Positions 24,447 through 33,205 are shown, counted from the first letter of the stretch. The stretch: DNA of 52,557 nt from Comamonadaceae bacterium PBBC2 (GCA_002255935.1 NKIO01000020.1:1-52557); one strand, 5' to 3'. Made by a program: numbers and translations. Notes: generated from the letters alone by a model not told the origin.

Positions 24447-25310
24447 GGTTTAGCCTTCGGGGTAAAGCTCAGACTGTCCATACTTTTCAGCAAGATGGCG
24501 CGGGCGCTTTGATCATCAAAGCCAGACATACCGATGGCGACCAGCAATGCATCTTGGCCTGACACTAAGGGTGTGTATCGAAATCGATAGTCAAACAAGC
24601 CCGGGAGTTTTTCGACAGCACGTCTGCATGCATGCAGTTGAATTGGCAAATCAAAACGCCCCCTCAAGCGTTGCTCCGTGCAATTCCAAGAAGCAGTAGG
24701 CCCATCGTTTTCTTTAACGTTACGCAGGCGCGTTAATTGATCTTCAATCAACCGTGCCAAGCCATGGGCGCTCATTTTCTCGCTGCTGAACCAGAAACTG
24801 CCCATGACGATGTGGCCCGCGTTCTGTTGGTCCGAGATGTACAAGCTCGTAGAAGAGTCGCACCGTTGGTCAACACGTTTGTAGTGGTCATTCGGAGTGT
24901 CTTTGCGAGCGGCAGAGCAGGGTTGATCTCTAGAAATATCCCCTCTTACCTGAAACGGCCCAAGTCGCCTAACGCTGTGTGTCGGAAGGTCAAAACGCAT
25001 CACGATCTGTTGATTGAATGCGCTGACTTGGCGTGAAATGTCCTTGCGCAGGTCATCCAAACTGGGGGGCTTTTGAGATGTCTTGCTGCGGATCATTTGA
25101 CCCACAGCCTCAGCAGGGACTGCCAGTCCCACCAACTGGTATTGGGTACTGGAGGCGACATTCACACCAACGACCCGCCCTTCTACGTCCAGGGTAGGCC
25201 CCCCGCTCATGCCGCCATTGATAGCGCCGCTGAAAATGATCAATGGCGTTGAGGTTTTGTCTGTGACGCCGTTAAACGTACCCGTCACGATGCTGTGTTG
25301 ATAACCGCCT
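24443..25310 (-). pseudogene. Trypsin-like serine protease, 5' end cut by the IS
   Basis: The reading frame runs leftward from the IS edge at 25310 with IQGGYQHSIVTGTFNG, then FSGAINGGMSGGPTLDVEGRVVGVNV. GGMSGGPT is the nucleophile motif (Ser) of trypsin/DegP-type proteases. The part with the catalytic His and Asp, about 120-150 residues, is absent: the gene was cut by the IS. A GTG at 25288 could start a shorter product, but it would lack the triad. A C-terminal domain of about 200 residues, not recognised, follows the protease part. Coupled to the membrane protein gene downstream. Confidence 0.8.
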
Positions 25311-25344
25311 TGAATCGCCCCGGTTTTCGTGGAGGCCAGTTGGT

Positions 25345-26273
25345 TTAAGTTGAGACCTCGGTCTCGTTCTTCCCGGCTAGCTGCCGGTAGTAGTTCACCT
25401 CAGCTTCAGCCGGTGGAATATACCCAATCGAGCTGAGCAGTCGGTGGTGGTTGAACCACGCCACCCATTCCAGGGTTGCCAGTTCCAGTGCCTCCTTGCT
25501 TTTCCAAGGCGCACGGCGGTGGATCAATTCGGCCTTGTACAGCCCATTGATCGTTTCGGCAAGGGCGTTGTCGTAGCTGTCGCCACGGCTGCCCACCGAG
25601 GGCTCGAGACCAGCCTCAGCCAAGCGTTCGGTATAGAGAATTGAGACATATTGAGACCCCCTGTCCGAATGGTGAATCAAGGCATCCGAGCGTTCAGGCT
25701 GCCTGTCGAACAAGGCTTGCTCCAGCGCATCCAACACAAAGTCCGTGCGCATTGAACTGCTCACCCGCCAGCCCACGATGCGCCGGGCAAACACATCGAT
25801 CACAAAGGCCACGTATTGCCAGCCCTGCCAAGTGCTGACATAGGTGAAGTCCGACACCCACAGTTGGTTGGGTCGGTCTGCTTTGAACTGGCGATTGACC
25901 CGGTCCAGCGGGCATGGTGCTGCTTTGTCCGGTACCGTGGTGCGCACGACTTTGCCCCTGCGCACGCCGTGCAACCCCAGGCGTTTCATGAGTCGCTCGA
26001 CCGTACAGCGCGCCACCTTGGTGCCCTCTCTGTTCATCTGGTGCCAGACCTTGTCAGCGCCGTAGACCTGCATATTGGCCTGCCAGACGGCTCGAATCTG
26101 TGGCATCAACGTTTCATCGCGTTTGGCGCGGGCGCAAAGCAGTTCGGGCTTGCGTTTGCGGGCAGCATGACACCTGTAGCCAGACGGGGCAATTTGCAGC
26201 ACTTTGCAAATCGGCTCGACCCCATAGGCCTGGCGGTTTTGATCAACAAAATCCCTCAGGACTTGAGTCGGCG
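25345..26273 (-). CDS. IS3-family transposase OrfB (DDE catalytic part)
   Basis: About 300 residues with the DDE integrase core: [19 protein letters not shown] (first Asp), [11 protein letters not shown] (second Asp) and [17 protein letters not shown] (Glu). The frame enters without an own start ([20 protein letters not shown] overlaps the end of orfA), so it is made as an OrfAB fusion by -1 frameshifting; the first internal ATG is at 26202. A run of seven T (26292-26298, leftward) in the coding of ASAFFAQ is a likely slippery site. All catalytic residues are intact, so the element may still move. Confidence 0.93.
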
Positions 26274-26582
26274 GTCGAGCTCCGCCTGGGCAAAAAAAGC
26301 ACTCGCCAGCTTGAGAATTTCGTTGGCTTTGCGCAGTTCTTTGACTTCCCGCTCCAGGTCTTTGATGCGGGCTCGCTCGTCAGAGCTGACGCCATCGCGC
26401 ATGCCTTCATCCACTTCGTGCTGGCGAACCCAGTCGTTGAGGGTTTGCGGCACGCAGCCAATCTTGGGTGCAATGGACTCAATGGTGGCCCATAGGGAGG
26501 GGTACTCGCCTCGGTGTTCGAGCACCATGCGGACAGCGCGTTCGCGCACCTCGGGTGAAAAACGGTTTGATTTCTTGCTCAT
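26256..26582 (-). CDS. IS3-family transposase OrfA (DNA-binding part)
   Basis: 108 residues. The N-terminus ([20 protein letters not shown] to [14 protein letters not shown]) is the helix-turn-helix that binds the IS ends; [20 protein letters not shown] is the leucine-zipper used for pairing. It overlaps orfB in the -1 frame. The first 25 codons occur again at 1-77 in the partial copy. Confidence 0.93.
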   Translation of the reverse strand: MSKKSNRFSPEVRERAVRMVLEHRGEYPSLWATIESIAPKIGCVPQTLNDWVRQHEVDEGMRDGVSSDERARIKDLEREVKELRKANEILKLASAFFAQAELDRRLKS

Positions 26583-26632
26583 GGCTCCATCTTCTCAAAG
26601 TGTGGGGCCTCCTCAAAACCCGGGGCGATTCA

Positions 26633-26928
26633 CCCCTCCGAGCGACAGAACACCTAGAGGGAAGGTTGCGAAAGAGGCGCGTGACTCTGCAATCTTTCTG
26701 AGGGAAATCAGCGTAGCGTCACAAGGCTTTGAGCCAGGCAAAGTATATGGGCGCACAATGCAGCTGAGCCCTTATATTGACTATCGAGAAGAGGCGTGGG
26801 GTCGTGGTGATACCAGCAAGTCAGTGGAAGAAGCTCTAAGTGAGAGACCATTTGATGCGGACGATTTAGCTCGTTTGGTTAGAAGCCCATTTTTCTCTGA
26901 GCTGGAGCGCGCTTTCCGTCCAAGTTAA
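26633..26928 (+). pseudogene. 3' remnant of an unknown gene cut by the IS
   Basis: The frame is open from the IS edge to a stop at 26926-26928 and encodes about 97 residues, including GRTMQLSPYIDYREEAWGRG and a C-terminal DDLARLVRSPFFSELERAF. I do not recognise it. The start and front part are missing, replaced by the IS. It is the last gene-like feature before the tRNA-derived island end. Confidence 0.5.
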
Positions 26929-26964
26929 TTTAAATTTGTTCCAAGATCCAACATCTTTGGCCCT

Positions 26965-26988
26965 GGTTCGATCCGCCCCGGGCCACCA
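26965..26988 (+). other. Damaged 3' end of tRNA-Phe: probable island attachment site
   Basis: The 24 bases ggttcgatccgccccgggcc plus acca match the T-loop, acceptor 3' strand and CCA of a bacterial tRNA-Phe, which usually reads ggttcgattccgcccc(t/g)ggccacca. One T of gattcc is missing, and no D-arm or anticodon arm precedes it, so this is not a working tRNA. A 3' tRNA fragment followed by a tRNA-type terminator is what integration at a tRNA leaves at the far end of an island. The intact tRNA-Phe should lie left of the window. Confidence 0.7.
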
Positions 26989-26997
26989 AGAAACATC

Positions 26998-27022
26998 AAA
27001 ACCACCTTCGGGTGGTTTTTTT
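26998..27022 (+). terminator. Strong rho-independent terminator
   Basis: The hairpin aaaccacc-ttcg-ggtggttt with a UUCG tetraloop is followed by T's. It stands 10 bp after the tRNA-Phe fragment and is probably the original terminator of that tRNA. It also faces the leftward cupin gene, whose stop is at 27040, and with its A-run on the left arm can work in both directions. Confidence 0.88.
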
Positions 27023-27039
27023 GGATTGGCTCAGAGGGG

Positions 27040-27411
27040 TCAGGTCAAGGTCACCGTCTCGAAATTGGCCGGCAGCACGATTTCGATCAGCTCCAGATCT
27101 TCGGAGTGGGCGATCTCGCGGTGGCGAATGCCGGGTGGCTGGTGCACACAGGTGCCGGCTTCCAGCCGGTGCTTGCCCTGACCTTCGTATTCAAAAATGG
27201 CCCAACCTTTGAGCACGTACACCACTTGCAAGGACACTTTGTGGTGGTGCCATTCGCCCGTGGCGTGCGTGCCTTCGCGGGCACGGATGACGTGCATGAC
27301 GGCCAGGCCATCGGTGGCCTGTTGAATGCCCAAGTCCCGGTATTCAAAGTAGGGGCGCAGGCCGTCGAATTTGAACGCGCCATCTTGGGCGTGCTGGATG
27401 CTGAATGCCAT
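27040..27411 (-). CDS. Cupin-domain protein
   Basis: 123 residues forming one small beta-barrel. The first cupin motif is seen in GEWHHHKVSLQVVYVLKGWAIFEYEG (His cluster, then Gly-rich turn) and the second in LEAGTCVHQPPGIRHREI. The His residues probably bind a metal. Substrate unknown. It is the first core gene beyond the island end, and lies downstream (37 bp) of the oxidoreductase gene on the same strand. Confidence 0.85.
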   Translation of the reverse strand: MAFSIQHAQDGAFKFDGLRPYFEYRDLGIQQATDGLAVMHVIRAREGTHATGEWHHHKVSLQVVYVLKGWAIFEYEGQGKHRLEAGTCVHQPPGIRHREIAHSEDLELIEIVLPANFETVTLT

Positions 27412-27448
27412 GGCAATTCCTTGTGCTTGGGGTGCGCGTCTGGTGCCC

Positions 27449-28432
27449 TCAGGGCGTCAGATCGATCACCACGTTGCCGATCAAGCGGCCTTGCTCGACG
27501 GCTTCGTGCGCCTGCACGATGTCCTTGAGCTTGAACTTTGCAGCGATGGTGTGCTGCAAGGCGTTGGCCTGCAAAAGGCTGCTCAGCTTGTCCAGGCACC
27601 ACGCGCGGTCTTGCGGGCTCAGGTCATAGACCAAAAAGAATTTGAGCGTGATCGAGCCGTACAGCAGGGCCCGAAAGGGGACCGGCACCTCGCCAGGGTT
27701 GTTGGAGCCGTAGCAGACCACGGTGCCGTGGCTTTTGAGGGTGCCGGTGCCCAGCAGCGGGCTGGTGCCCGAGAAGTCCATGTCGATGACCACATCAACC
27801 CCACGCCCTTGGGTGATGGCTTGGATGCGTTCCGCGACCGATTCGGTTTTGTAAAAAATCACATGCTGGCATCCGGCCGATCGTGCATGGGCCGCTTTGG
27901 CCTCGGAGCCGACCGTGCCAATGACCTGTGCGCCTTGTTGCGTGAGCAGTTGCGCAATGTAGTGCCCCACGGCAGACGATGCGCCGGTGACGAGCACGGT
28001 TTGGCCTTTCACCTCGCCCGCCAGGTGCACGGCTTGGATGGCGGTCAGGGCCGGAATGCCCAGGCAGGCGGCGGCATCGTCGTCCACCTGCGCGGGCAGC
28101 GCCACCGCTTGCTGCTGGGGCAAGGCGATGTATTCGCAGGCCGTCCCCAAGGGGCGTTGCCATTGGCCGTTCCAGATCCAGACCCGCTCGCCGATGCGGC
28201 TTGGCGAGACGCCTTCGCCGACCGCGTCGATCACGCCTGCGCCATCGCTGTGGGGGATGATGAAGGCGTCAGACACGGGGCGTGCGGTGCGTGACTTGAC
28301 GTCCGAGGGGTTGACCCCCGAGGTGTGGAGTTTGACGCGGACCTCACCCGCAGCGGGTGTGGGTGTGGCTTGTTCTGTGACGTGCAGCACATCGCGTGCG
28401 CTGCCGTTGTGGCTGTACCAGGCGGCTTGCAT
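27449..28432 (-). CDS. NADPH:quinone oxidoreductase (zinc-independent MDR family)
   Basis: 327 residues of the medium-chain dehydrogenase/reductase superfamily. The N-terminal GroES-like domain has VRVKLHTSGVNPSDVKSR and the HSDGAGVIDAVGEGV turn. The Rossmann domain has VLVTGASSAVGHYIAQLL (around 147-165). The zinc-binding Cys residues of alcohol dehydrogenases are absent, which points to the quinone oxidoreductase (Qor) branch. Start ATG at 28432; the GST gene ends 12 bp upstream on the same strand, so one operon GST-qor-cupin is likely. Confidence 0.9.
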   Translation of the reverse strand: MQAAWYSHNGSARDVLHVTEQATPTPAAGEVRVKLHTSGVNPSDVKSRTARPVSDAFIIPHSDGAGVIDAVGEGVSPSRIGERVWIWNGQWQRPLGTACEYIALPQQQAVALPAQVDDDAAACLGIPALTAIQAVHLAGEVKGQTVLVTGASSAVGHYIAQLLTQQGAQVIGTVGSEAKAAHARSAGCQHVIFYKTESVAERIQAITQGRGVDVVIDMDFSGTSPLLGTGTLKSHGTVVCYGSNNPGEVPVPFRALLYGSITLKFFLVYDLSPQDRAWCLDKLSSLLQANALQHTIAAKFKLKDIVQAHEAVEQGRLIGNVVIDLTP

Positions 28433-28444
28433 GGGGTGTCCTTG

Positions 28445-29056
28445 TCAGGCGGGCAGAGCCCAGGTTTTTTGCATGGATGGGCGCTGGAGCACAGGCTCGG
28501 CCGCTTGGGCCAGTTGCGGGTAGTTTTGCCGCCAAGCCAGGTCGGGGTAGCGCAGGTCGAGGTACCACAGGGCGCAGCCCACCGTGAGCAAGCCCAGGTG
28601 AAAGTCGCGTTGGAACACTTCGGGGTGTTGGTCCAGGTAACGCAAAGAGGTGTGGATGGCGTCGATCTTGCCTTGGATCCAGTCGGTCCAGCGCAGCGCT
28701 TCGGGGCGCACTGCGGTCTCGTAACGGGCCAGCAGTGCCGCGTCCAGGATGCCATCGCCCAGCGATTGGAGCGTCAACGCTTCCCAGCGCAGCGCCCCGT
28801 CTTTGGCGAGCAAGCGGCCCTGGCCCAAGTCGTTGAGGTATTCGCAAATCACGCGGCTGTCATACAGGGCGTGGCCGTCGTCGCTCACCAGGGTGGGCAC
28901 TTTACCCAAGGGGTTGCTGGCGATGATGGCCTGGTCGCGGGTGACCGGGTGTGCGCTGGCGGGCAGCAGTTCGAGTTGATCGACCAGGCCCACTTCGTGG
29001 GCCGTGACCATGCATTTGCGCACGTAGGGGGAGGTGGGGGAGAAGAAGATTTTCAT
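28445..29056 (-). CDS. Glutathione S-transferase
   Basis: About 203 residues from the ATG at 29056. The thioredoxin-like N-terminal domain begins MKIFFSPTSPYVRKCMVTAH (Ser before the SPYVRK turn is the likely glutathione-activating residue) with the cis-Pro segment NPLGKVPTL and the glutathione-contact YDSRVICEYL. An all-helical C-terminal domain follows. First gene of the GST-qor-cupin run; divergent from the SRAP gene 107 bp away. Confidence 0.9.
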   Translation of the reverse strand: MKIFFSPTSPYVRKCMVTAHEVGLVDQLELLPASAHPVTRDQAIIASNPLGKVPTLVSDDGHALYDSRVICEYLNDLGQGRLLAKDGALRWEALTLQSLGDGILDAALLARYETAVRPEALRWTDWIQGKIDAIHTSLRYLDQHPEVFQRDFHLGLLTVGCALWYLDLRYPDLAWRQNYPQLAQAAEPVLQRPSMQKTWALPA

Positions 29057-29163
29057 GGGGGCAGTATTGGGCAAGCCCAGGGCCTGGCCTGTCACGCAGT
29101 CGACGCTTGGGGCCTTGTCGCACCGCGCGCTCGGGGGCACGCGAGCTGCGGTAAATTCCGTGC

Positions 29164-29799
29164 ATGTGCACCAACTTCACCCCCATCCAAAAGCCCGAAT
29201 GGGCCCAGGTGCATTGGGGTGTGGACCTGCCTGCGGGCTACCCTGAAGAGTCGTACCCCGGTTTTGCTGCGCCCATCGTCGTCAAAAGCCACCAGACGGG
29301 GCGTGTGGCCTGCGGTCTTGCGCGCTTTGGCTTGATTCCGCCTTGGGCCCAGGACGACAAAATCGCCCGCCATACGTACAACGCCCGCAGCGAAACCGCT
29401 GCGCAAAAGCCCAGCTTTCGCCACGCCTGGCGGCAACGGCAATACGGTTTGGTGCTGTGTGAAAATTTTTACGAGCCCTGCTATGCATCGGGCAAGGCCG
29501 AACGTTGGAAGATCTCGCTGCGCTCGGGGGCTCCCTTTGGCATCGCTTGTCTTTGGGACCGCTGGACCGACCCCGTTTCGGGTGAGCGGGTGGTGAGTTT
29601 TTCGATGCTCACGGTCAACGCCGATGAGCACCTTGTCATGCGCCAGTTTCACAAGGCGGGCGATGAAAAACGCACGCCGGTGATCATTGCCCCTGAGCTG
29701 CACGATGCCTGGCTCAGTGCCCAGACCGAGCAGGCCACGCAGTGGATGACGTGGGCGCACATGCCCGATTTGCAAGCGGCGCCTGCGCCCCGAGCCTGA
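29164..29799 (+). CDS. SRAP-family protein (YedK/HMCES)
   Basis: 211 residues. SRAP proteins crosslink through Cys2 to abasic sites in single-stranded DNA and shield them. Cys2 is present (MCTNF), as are the conserved Asn in HTYNARSET (Asn73), Glu in ENFYEP (Glu104) and a His near 163 (RQFHKAGDEKRTPVI). The family carries the SOS-response-associated peptidase name, and the gene lies directly before a LexA-controlled operon on the same strand. It has no LexA box of its own that I can see. Confidence 0.9.
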   Translation: MCTNFTPIQKPEWAQVHWGVDLPAGYPEESYPGFAAPIVVKSHQTGRVACGLARFGLIPPWAQDDKIARHTYNARSETAAQKPSFRHAWRQRQYGLVLCENFYEPCYASGKAERWKISLRSGAPFGIACLWDRWTDPVSGERVVSFSMLTVNADEHLVMRQFHKAGDEKRTPVIIAPELHDAWLSAQTEQATQWMTWAHMPDLQAAPAPRA

Positions 29800-29827
29800 C
29801 CCCGCGCGGGCATCAAAAATTTGCCAA

Positions 29828-29847
29828 TACTGTTGATTTGTACAGTA
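29828..29847 (+). promoter_or_regulatory. LexA (SOS) box
   Basis: tactgttgatttgtacagta matches the gamma- and betaproteobacterial SOS box CTGT-N8-ACAG with the TA on both outer sides. It lies 11 bp before the umuD start codon at 29858, between SRAP and umuD, so LexA would block umuD-cho-umuC until DNA damage. Confidence 0.95.
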
Positions 29848-29857
29848 TATTTAAGGC

Positions 29858-30298
29858 ATGTCCAACCCCCACGTTTTTGCCCCTCAAGCCTTGTCGGTGT
29901 CCGCGCACAAAGTCTGGTTGCCCATGTGCGCCTGGACGGTCCCTGCGGGCTTTCCATCGCCGGCGGCCGACCACACGCGCAAGCGCATCGACCTCAACGA
30001 GCACCTGATCCGCAACAAGGAAGCCACCTTCATCTTCCGGGTCAAGGGCGACTCGATGGTGGGCATCGGCATCTACGAAGGCGATGAGTTGTTGGTGGAC
30101 CGCTCCATCGAGGCGCGGCATGGCAACATCGTGTTGGCGGTGCTCAACAGCGAGTTCACCGTCAAGCGCTTGCACCGCCGAGGCGGCGTGGTCAAGTTGG
30201 TGGCCGAAAACCCTTTGTACCCGCCCATCGTGCTCAAAGATGGTCAAGAGCTGCTCATCTGGGGCGTGGTCACGCGCAATTTGCACAAGCTGTATTGA
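29858..30298 (+). CDS. umuD: DNA polymerase V subunit UmuD (self-cleaving)
   Basis: 146 residues, close to the usual 139. The self-cleavage site is PAGFPSPAADH, cut between Ala30 and Gly31. The catalytic Ser is in KGDSMVG (Ser66) and the Lys in FTVKRLH (Lys103), equivalent to Ser60 and Lys97 of E. coli. After RecA-stimulated cleavage, UmuD' forms polymerase V with UmuC. First gene of the LexA-controlled operon; cho starts 2 bp after its stop. Confidence 0.95.
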   Translation: MSNPHVFAPQALSVSAHKVWLPMCAWTVPAGFPSPAADHTRKRIDLNEHLIRNKEATFIFRVKGDSMVGIGIYEGDELLVDRSIEARHGNIVLAVLNSEFTVKRLHRRGGVVKLVAENPLYPPIVLKDGQELLIWGVVTRNLHKLY

Positions 30299-30300
30299 CC

Positions 30301-31122
30301 ATGAGCGATGAGCTGTTGCATCCCATTGATCCGGCATCGCTGGCGGCTTTGCCGCGCACGGCGGGGGTCTACATTTTTCGGGGTGAGGGGGCTTTGCCGA
30401 TCTACATCGGCAAGAGTGTGGACATCCGCAGCCGGGTGCTGGCCCACCTGCGTGCCCCCGACGAAGCGGCCATGATCGCGCAGTCGCGCCGCGTCGACTG
30501 CATCGAGACCGCCGGTGAAATTGGGGCTTTGCTGCTCGAGGCACAGCTCATCAAGCAGCGCAACCCCTTGTTCAACATCCGTTTGCGGCGGGTTCGCCAT
30601 TTGTGCGCGATTCGCTTGGCCGACCAGGCCGAGGGCCTGCGCCCCGAGGTGATCTCGGGCCAAGAGGTGGCACCGGGGCAAGCGCAGGATTTGTATGGCT
30701 TGTTCAGCTCGGTGCACGCGGCCCAAAGCAAGCTGCGCGAATTGGCCGACCAGCACCGCCTGTGCCTGGGCCTTTTGGGGCTGGAGAAAATCGGCCAGCG
30801 CGGCTGCTTTGGCCTGCAGGTCAAAACCTGTCTTGGCGCTTGTGTGGGGCAAGAAGACCGGGCTGCGCATGACCAGCGTTTGTTCTCGGCTTTGCTCGAC
30901 TTGAAGGTCCACGCCTGGCCTTTTGCGGGGGCGGTGGATGTGGTGGAACAAAACGGCGACTGGGTGCAGCGCCACCGGATTGATGGCTGGCGTTATCAAG
31001 GCACCTGGTGCTCCCGGTCGGCGCAATTCACAGCCCACGCGCAGCAGGGCTTTGACCTGGACGCCTACAAAATTTTGGTCAAACCCATCATGCTGGGCAC
31101 GGCGCGGATCGAGCTCGTATGA
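30301..31122 (+). CDS. cho: Excinuclease Cho (UvrC-like GIY-YIG nuclease)
   Basis: 273 residues from the ATG at 30301. The GIY-YIG domain reads [20 protein letters not shown] (residues 22-42), followed by SRVLAHL and Glu in [18 protein letters not shown]. The rest matches the C-terminal part of E. coli Cho (295 aa). Cho makes the 3' incision in nucleotide excision repair at lesions that UvrC handles poorly. It lies between umuD and umuC, 2 bp from one and overlapping the other by 4 bases, so it is part of the same SOS transcript. Confidence 0.92.
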   Translation: MSDELLHPIDPASLAALPRTAGVYIFRGEGALPIYIGKSVDIRSRVLAHLRAPDEAAMIAQSRRVDCIETAGEIGALLLEAQLIKQRNPLFNIRLRRVRHLCAIRLADQAEGLRPEVISGQEVAPGQAQDLYGLFSSVHAAQSKLRELADQHRLCLGLLGLEKIGQRGCFGLQVKTCLGACVGQEDRAAHDQRLFSALLDLKVHAWPFAGAVDVVEQNGDWVQRHRIDGWRYQGTWCSRSAQFTAHAQQGFDLDAYKILVKPIMLGTARIELV

Positions 31123-32381
31123 CGCGGCAGTTGGCCCTGGTGGACTGCAACAACTTTTATGTCTCTTGCGAGCGGGTGTTCCGGCCCGACCTGGCGCAAG
31201 TGCCGGTGGTGGTGCTGTCCAACAACGACGGGTGTGTGGTCTCCCGGTCCAACGAGGCCAAGGCGCTGGGCATTCAGATGGGGCGGCCCTGGTTTGAATG
31301 CAAGGCGCTGGCAGAGCAGCACGGCATCTTGGCCTTGAGCAGCAACTACGCCTTGTATGCCGACATGTCCAACCGGGTGATGGGCATTTTGGCGGCGTAT
31401 TCGCCGAACCACGAGGTGTATTCGATCGATGAGTGCTTTGTGGATCTGACCGGAACGCCCCAGTTGCGCGAGGTGAGCTACGCCATGCGTCAGCGGGCGG
31501 TGCAGTGGACGGGCATCCCCGTGTGCGTGGGGATCGGGCCGACCAAGACCTTGGCCAAGCTGGCCAACCATGTGGCCAAAAAACACCCGCGCTCGCAAGG
31601 CGTCTTCAACTACAACGCCTTGACGCTGGATCAAAAAGCCCAATTGTTGGCGCACATTCCGGTGCAAGAGGTTTGGGGTGTGGGACGCAAGCTGTCCAAG
31701 CGCCTGGCTTGTTATGGCGTGCACACGGCATGGGATTTGCGCCAGGCGCACACCGCGACGCTGCGTGCGCAGTTCGGGGTGGTGATCGAAAAAACCCAGC
31801 GAGAGCTGCAAGAGCTCGCCTGCATCGAGCTGCAAGAGGTGTCCTCCGATCGCCAGCAGATCATTTGCAGTCGTTCCTTTGGCAGCGCCGTCACCCAGCT
31901 GCCTGTGCTGCTGGATGCCTTGTCGACCTTTGTGGCCAATGCCTGCGCCAAATTGCGCGCGCAAGGCAGCCACGCCGCGATGATCCAGGTGTTTTTGCAC
32001 ACCAACCGATTTCGCCAAGACCAAGCGCAGTACACGCCCAGCTTGGCGGTACCGCTGCCGCGCCCCACCTGCGACAGCCTGGAAGTCAGCCGCTGGGCCG
32101 AGTACCTGTGCACGCGCATGTTCAAAGACGGCTACCAGTACAAAAAAGCCGGCATTGTTCTGAGCGAAATCAGCCCTCAAACGCATTGGCAAGGCGATCT
32201 GCTGGAGCCCGCGGTGACCAGCAACAGCCGCTTGATGGTGGCGCTGGACCAACTGAATTTGCGCTACGGGCGGGGCACCGTCAAAGTCTCCACGCAGGGG
32301 GCCTACACAGACTGGCAGATGCGCCAAGAGCGCAAATCACCCGACTACACCACCCGCTGGGCAGACATTCCAGTGGTTTGA
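31119..32381 (+). CDS. umuC: DNA polymerase V catalytic subunit UmuC
   Basis: 420 residues, the usual length. Y-family motifs: [16 protein letters not shown] (first metal Asp and steric-gate Tyr), [15 protein letters not shown], and [12 protein letters not shown] (second acidic pair, around residue 101). [18 protein letters not shown] is the helix-hairpin-helix-side segment and the C-terminus is the little-finger domain. It performs translesion synthesis with UmuD'. Overlaps the end of cho (ATGA). Confidence 0.96.
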   Translation: MTRQLALVDCNNFYVSCERVFRPDLAQVPVVVLSNNDGCVVSRSNEAKALGIQMGRPWFECKALAEQHGILALSSNYALYADMSNRVMGILAAYSPNHEVYSIDECFVDLTGTPQLREVSYAMRQRAVQWTGIPVCVGIGPTKTLAKLANHVAKKHPRSQGVFNYNALTLDQKAQLLAHIPVQEVWGVGRKLSKRLACYGVHTAWDLRQAHTATLRAQFGVVIEKTQRELQELACIELQEVSSDRQQIICSRSFGSAVTQLPVLLDALSTFVANACAKLRAQGSHAAMIQVFLHTNRFRQDQAQYTPSLAVPLPRPTCDSLEVSRWAEYLCTRMFKDGYQYKKAGIVLSEISPQTHWQGDLLEPAVTSNSRLMVALDQLNLRYGRGTVKVSTQGAYTDWQMRQERKSPDYTTRWADIPVV

Positions 32382-32412
32382 TCCCGTGCAGCAGGCGTCC
32401 GCTGGGGTGCTT

Positions 32413-32478
32413 GTGTTACGACTTGTAACATCCGTCCTTTATGCACCACCCCTTCAAAATATAATTCAAAAGAATTAT
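32413..32478. promoter_or_regulatory. Two small inverted repeats after umuC
   Basis: tgttac-gactt-gtaaca (32414-32430) and ataattc-aaaa-gaattat (32461-32478) lie between the umuC stop and the next gene. The second has T-rich sequence after it and may end the SOS transcript; the first could be an operator. Confidence 0.4.
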
Positions 32479-32553
32479 TTATTTGCCAATTTTTTGGCTT
32501 TTAAAAGTCTCTTGACGTGCTGCTGCAGCCGCCTTCACTTTGGTCCACTGCCC

Positions 32554-33012
32554 ATGATTTTGAAGAAATTGACGATGTACACCCTCTTGGGCACGCTGGC
32601 CAATCAGGCCTTGGCGGGTGGGCTTGATGGCTTGTGGGGCTCGCAGGTGGACAACGATGTGCGTCGCGGCATCAGCAAAGAAGTGGCCAGATCCACCGAC
32701 AAAACCATCGACGAGACACTCTCCAAAATCAACAAGAGCATGCCGTCCAAGATCGATGAAATGACCACCTTGATGGGTCTCAAGCGTGCAGATCACACGA
32801 TCATTTACGAGTATGTGTTCCATGTGAACCACGCCAAATTGACCATCGAGGCCCGCAAAGACCTTCGTCAAAAAGTGATCGAACTCACCTGCGGTGACAG
32901 TGACACCCTGAGTTATTTGCGCAGTGGCAAAGAGTTTCTGTACAAGTACACCAGCTTGAACGGGGATTTGCTGCTGGGTCAAAAGGTCTCCATGCGCTAT
33001 TGCGAGGGATGA
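32554..33012 (+). CDS. Exported hypothetical protein
   Basis: About 152 residues from the ATG at 32554, chosen because it starts a signal peptide (MILKKLTMYTLLGTLANQALA, cut after ALA). The mature part is charged with DNDVRRGISKEVARSTDKTI and a C-terminal domain with two Cys (ELTCGDS, MRYCEG) that could form a disulfide. No family recognised. Periplasmic location is inferred from the signal sequence. Confidence 0.7.
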   Translation: MILKKLTMYTLLGTLANQALAGGLDGLWGSQVDNDVRRGISKEVARSTDKTIDETLSKINKSMPSKIDEMTTLMGLKRADHTIIYEYVFHVNHAKLTIEARKDLRQKVIELTCGDSDTLSYLRSGKEFLYKYTSLNGDLLLGQKVSMRYCEG

Positions 33013-33168
33013 CCGAGACCCCAAGCGGTCGCTGAATGTGCTGTTATTTTGGCGAATAAATTTAATTCGTTATTTCTAATGAATTAATTGCATAAAAATC
33101 CGGATAAACGTTCAGTTTGTCGTTTGGAGCTGTTCAAAAGTGTTCAGTGGATCGTAAAATTGATTACA

Positions 33169-33184
33169 GTGACAAAATTGTCAC
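33169..33184. promoter_or_regulatory. Palindromic operator-like site upstream of the AAA+ gene
   Basis: gtgacaa-aa-ttgtcac is a perfect 7+7 palindrome 22 bp before the ATG at 33206. Three gttca repeats (33109-33147) stand upstream of it. The half site ttgtca recurs in the other order at 36272-36287, before the FimV-like gene. This suggests a shared DNA-binding regulator, perhaps the AAA+/Fis protein itself. Confidence 0.5.
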
Positions 33185-33205
33185 AGCTTTCAAAGTGCGA
33201 CCGCT

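Larger units (their letters stand above)
25311..26632 (-). mobile_element. Complete IS3-family insertion sequence (1322 bp)
   Basis: Both ends begin tgaatcgccccgg reading inward and match in about 24 of the first 27 bases. It has two overlapping leftward frames (orfA, orfB) joined by a -1 frameshift, the usual IS3 arrangement. No target-site duplication is found around it: cct stands on the left (25308-25310), ccc on the right (26633-26635). However, cct follows the other copy at 128-130. This pattern, together with genes truncated on both sides, suggests recombination or deletion between copies rather than a simple insertion. Confidence 0.95.

Noticed and set aside
1..26632. A classical composite transposon with outer target-site duplication
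   Set aside because: The outer left flank is outside the window, and the inner flanks, not the outer ones, share cct. The bracketing is reported as a finding without claiming this mechanism.
26941..26988. A functional tRNA gene at the island end
   Set aside because: Only the T-loop to CCA part is present, with a one-base deletion; D-arm, anticodon arm and 5' acceptor strand are missing.
31433..32428. A 331-residue frame inside umuC
   Set aside because: It is an alternative frame of the GC-rich umuC gene with the Ala/Arg-rich composition typical of shadows.
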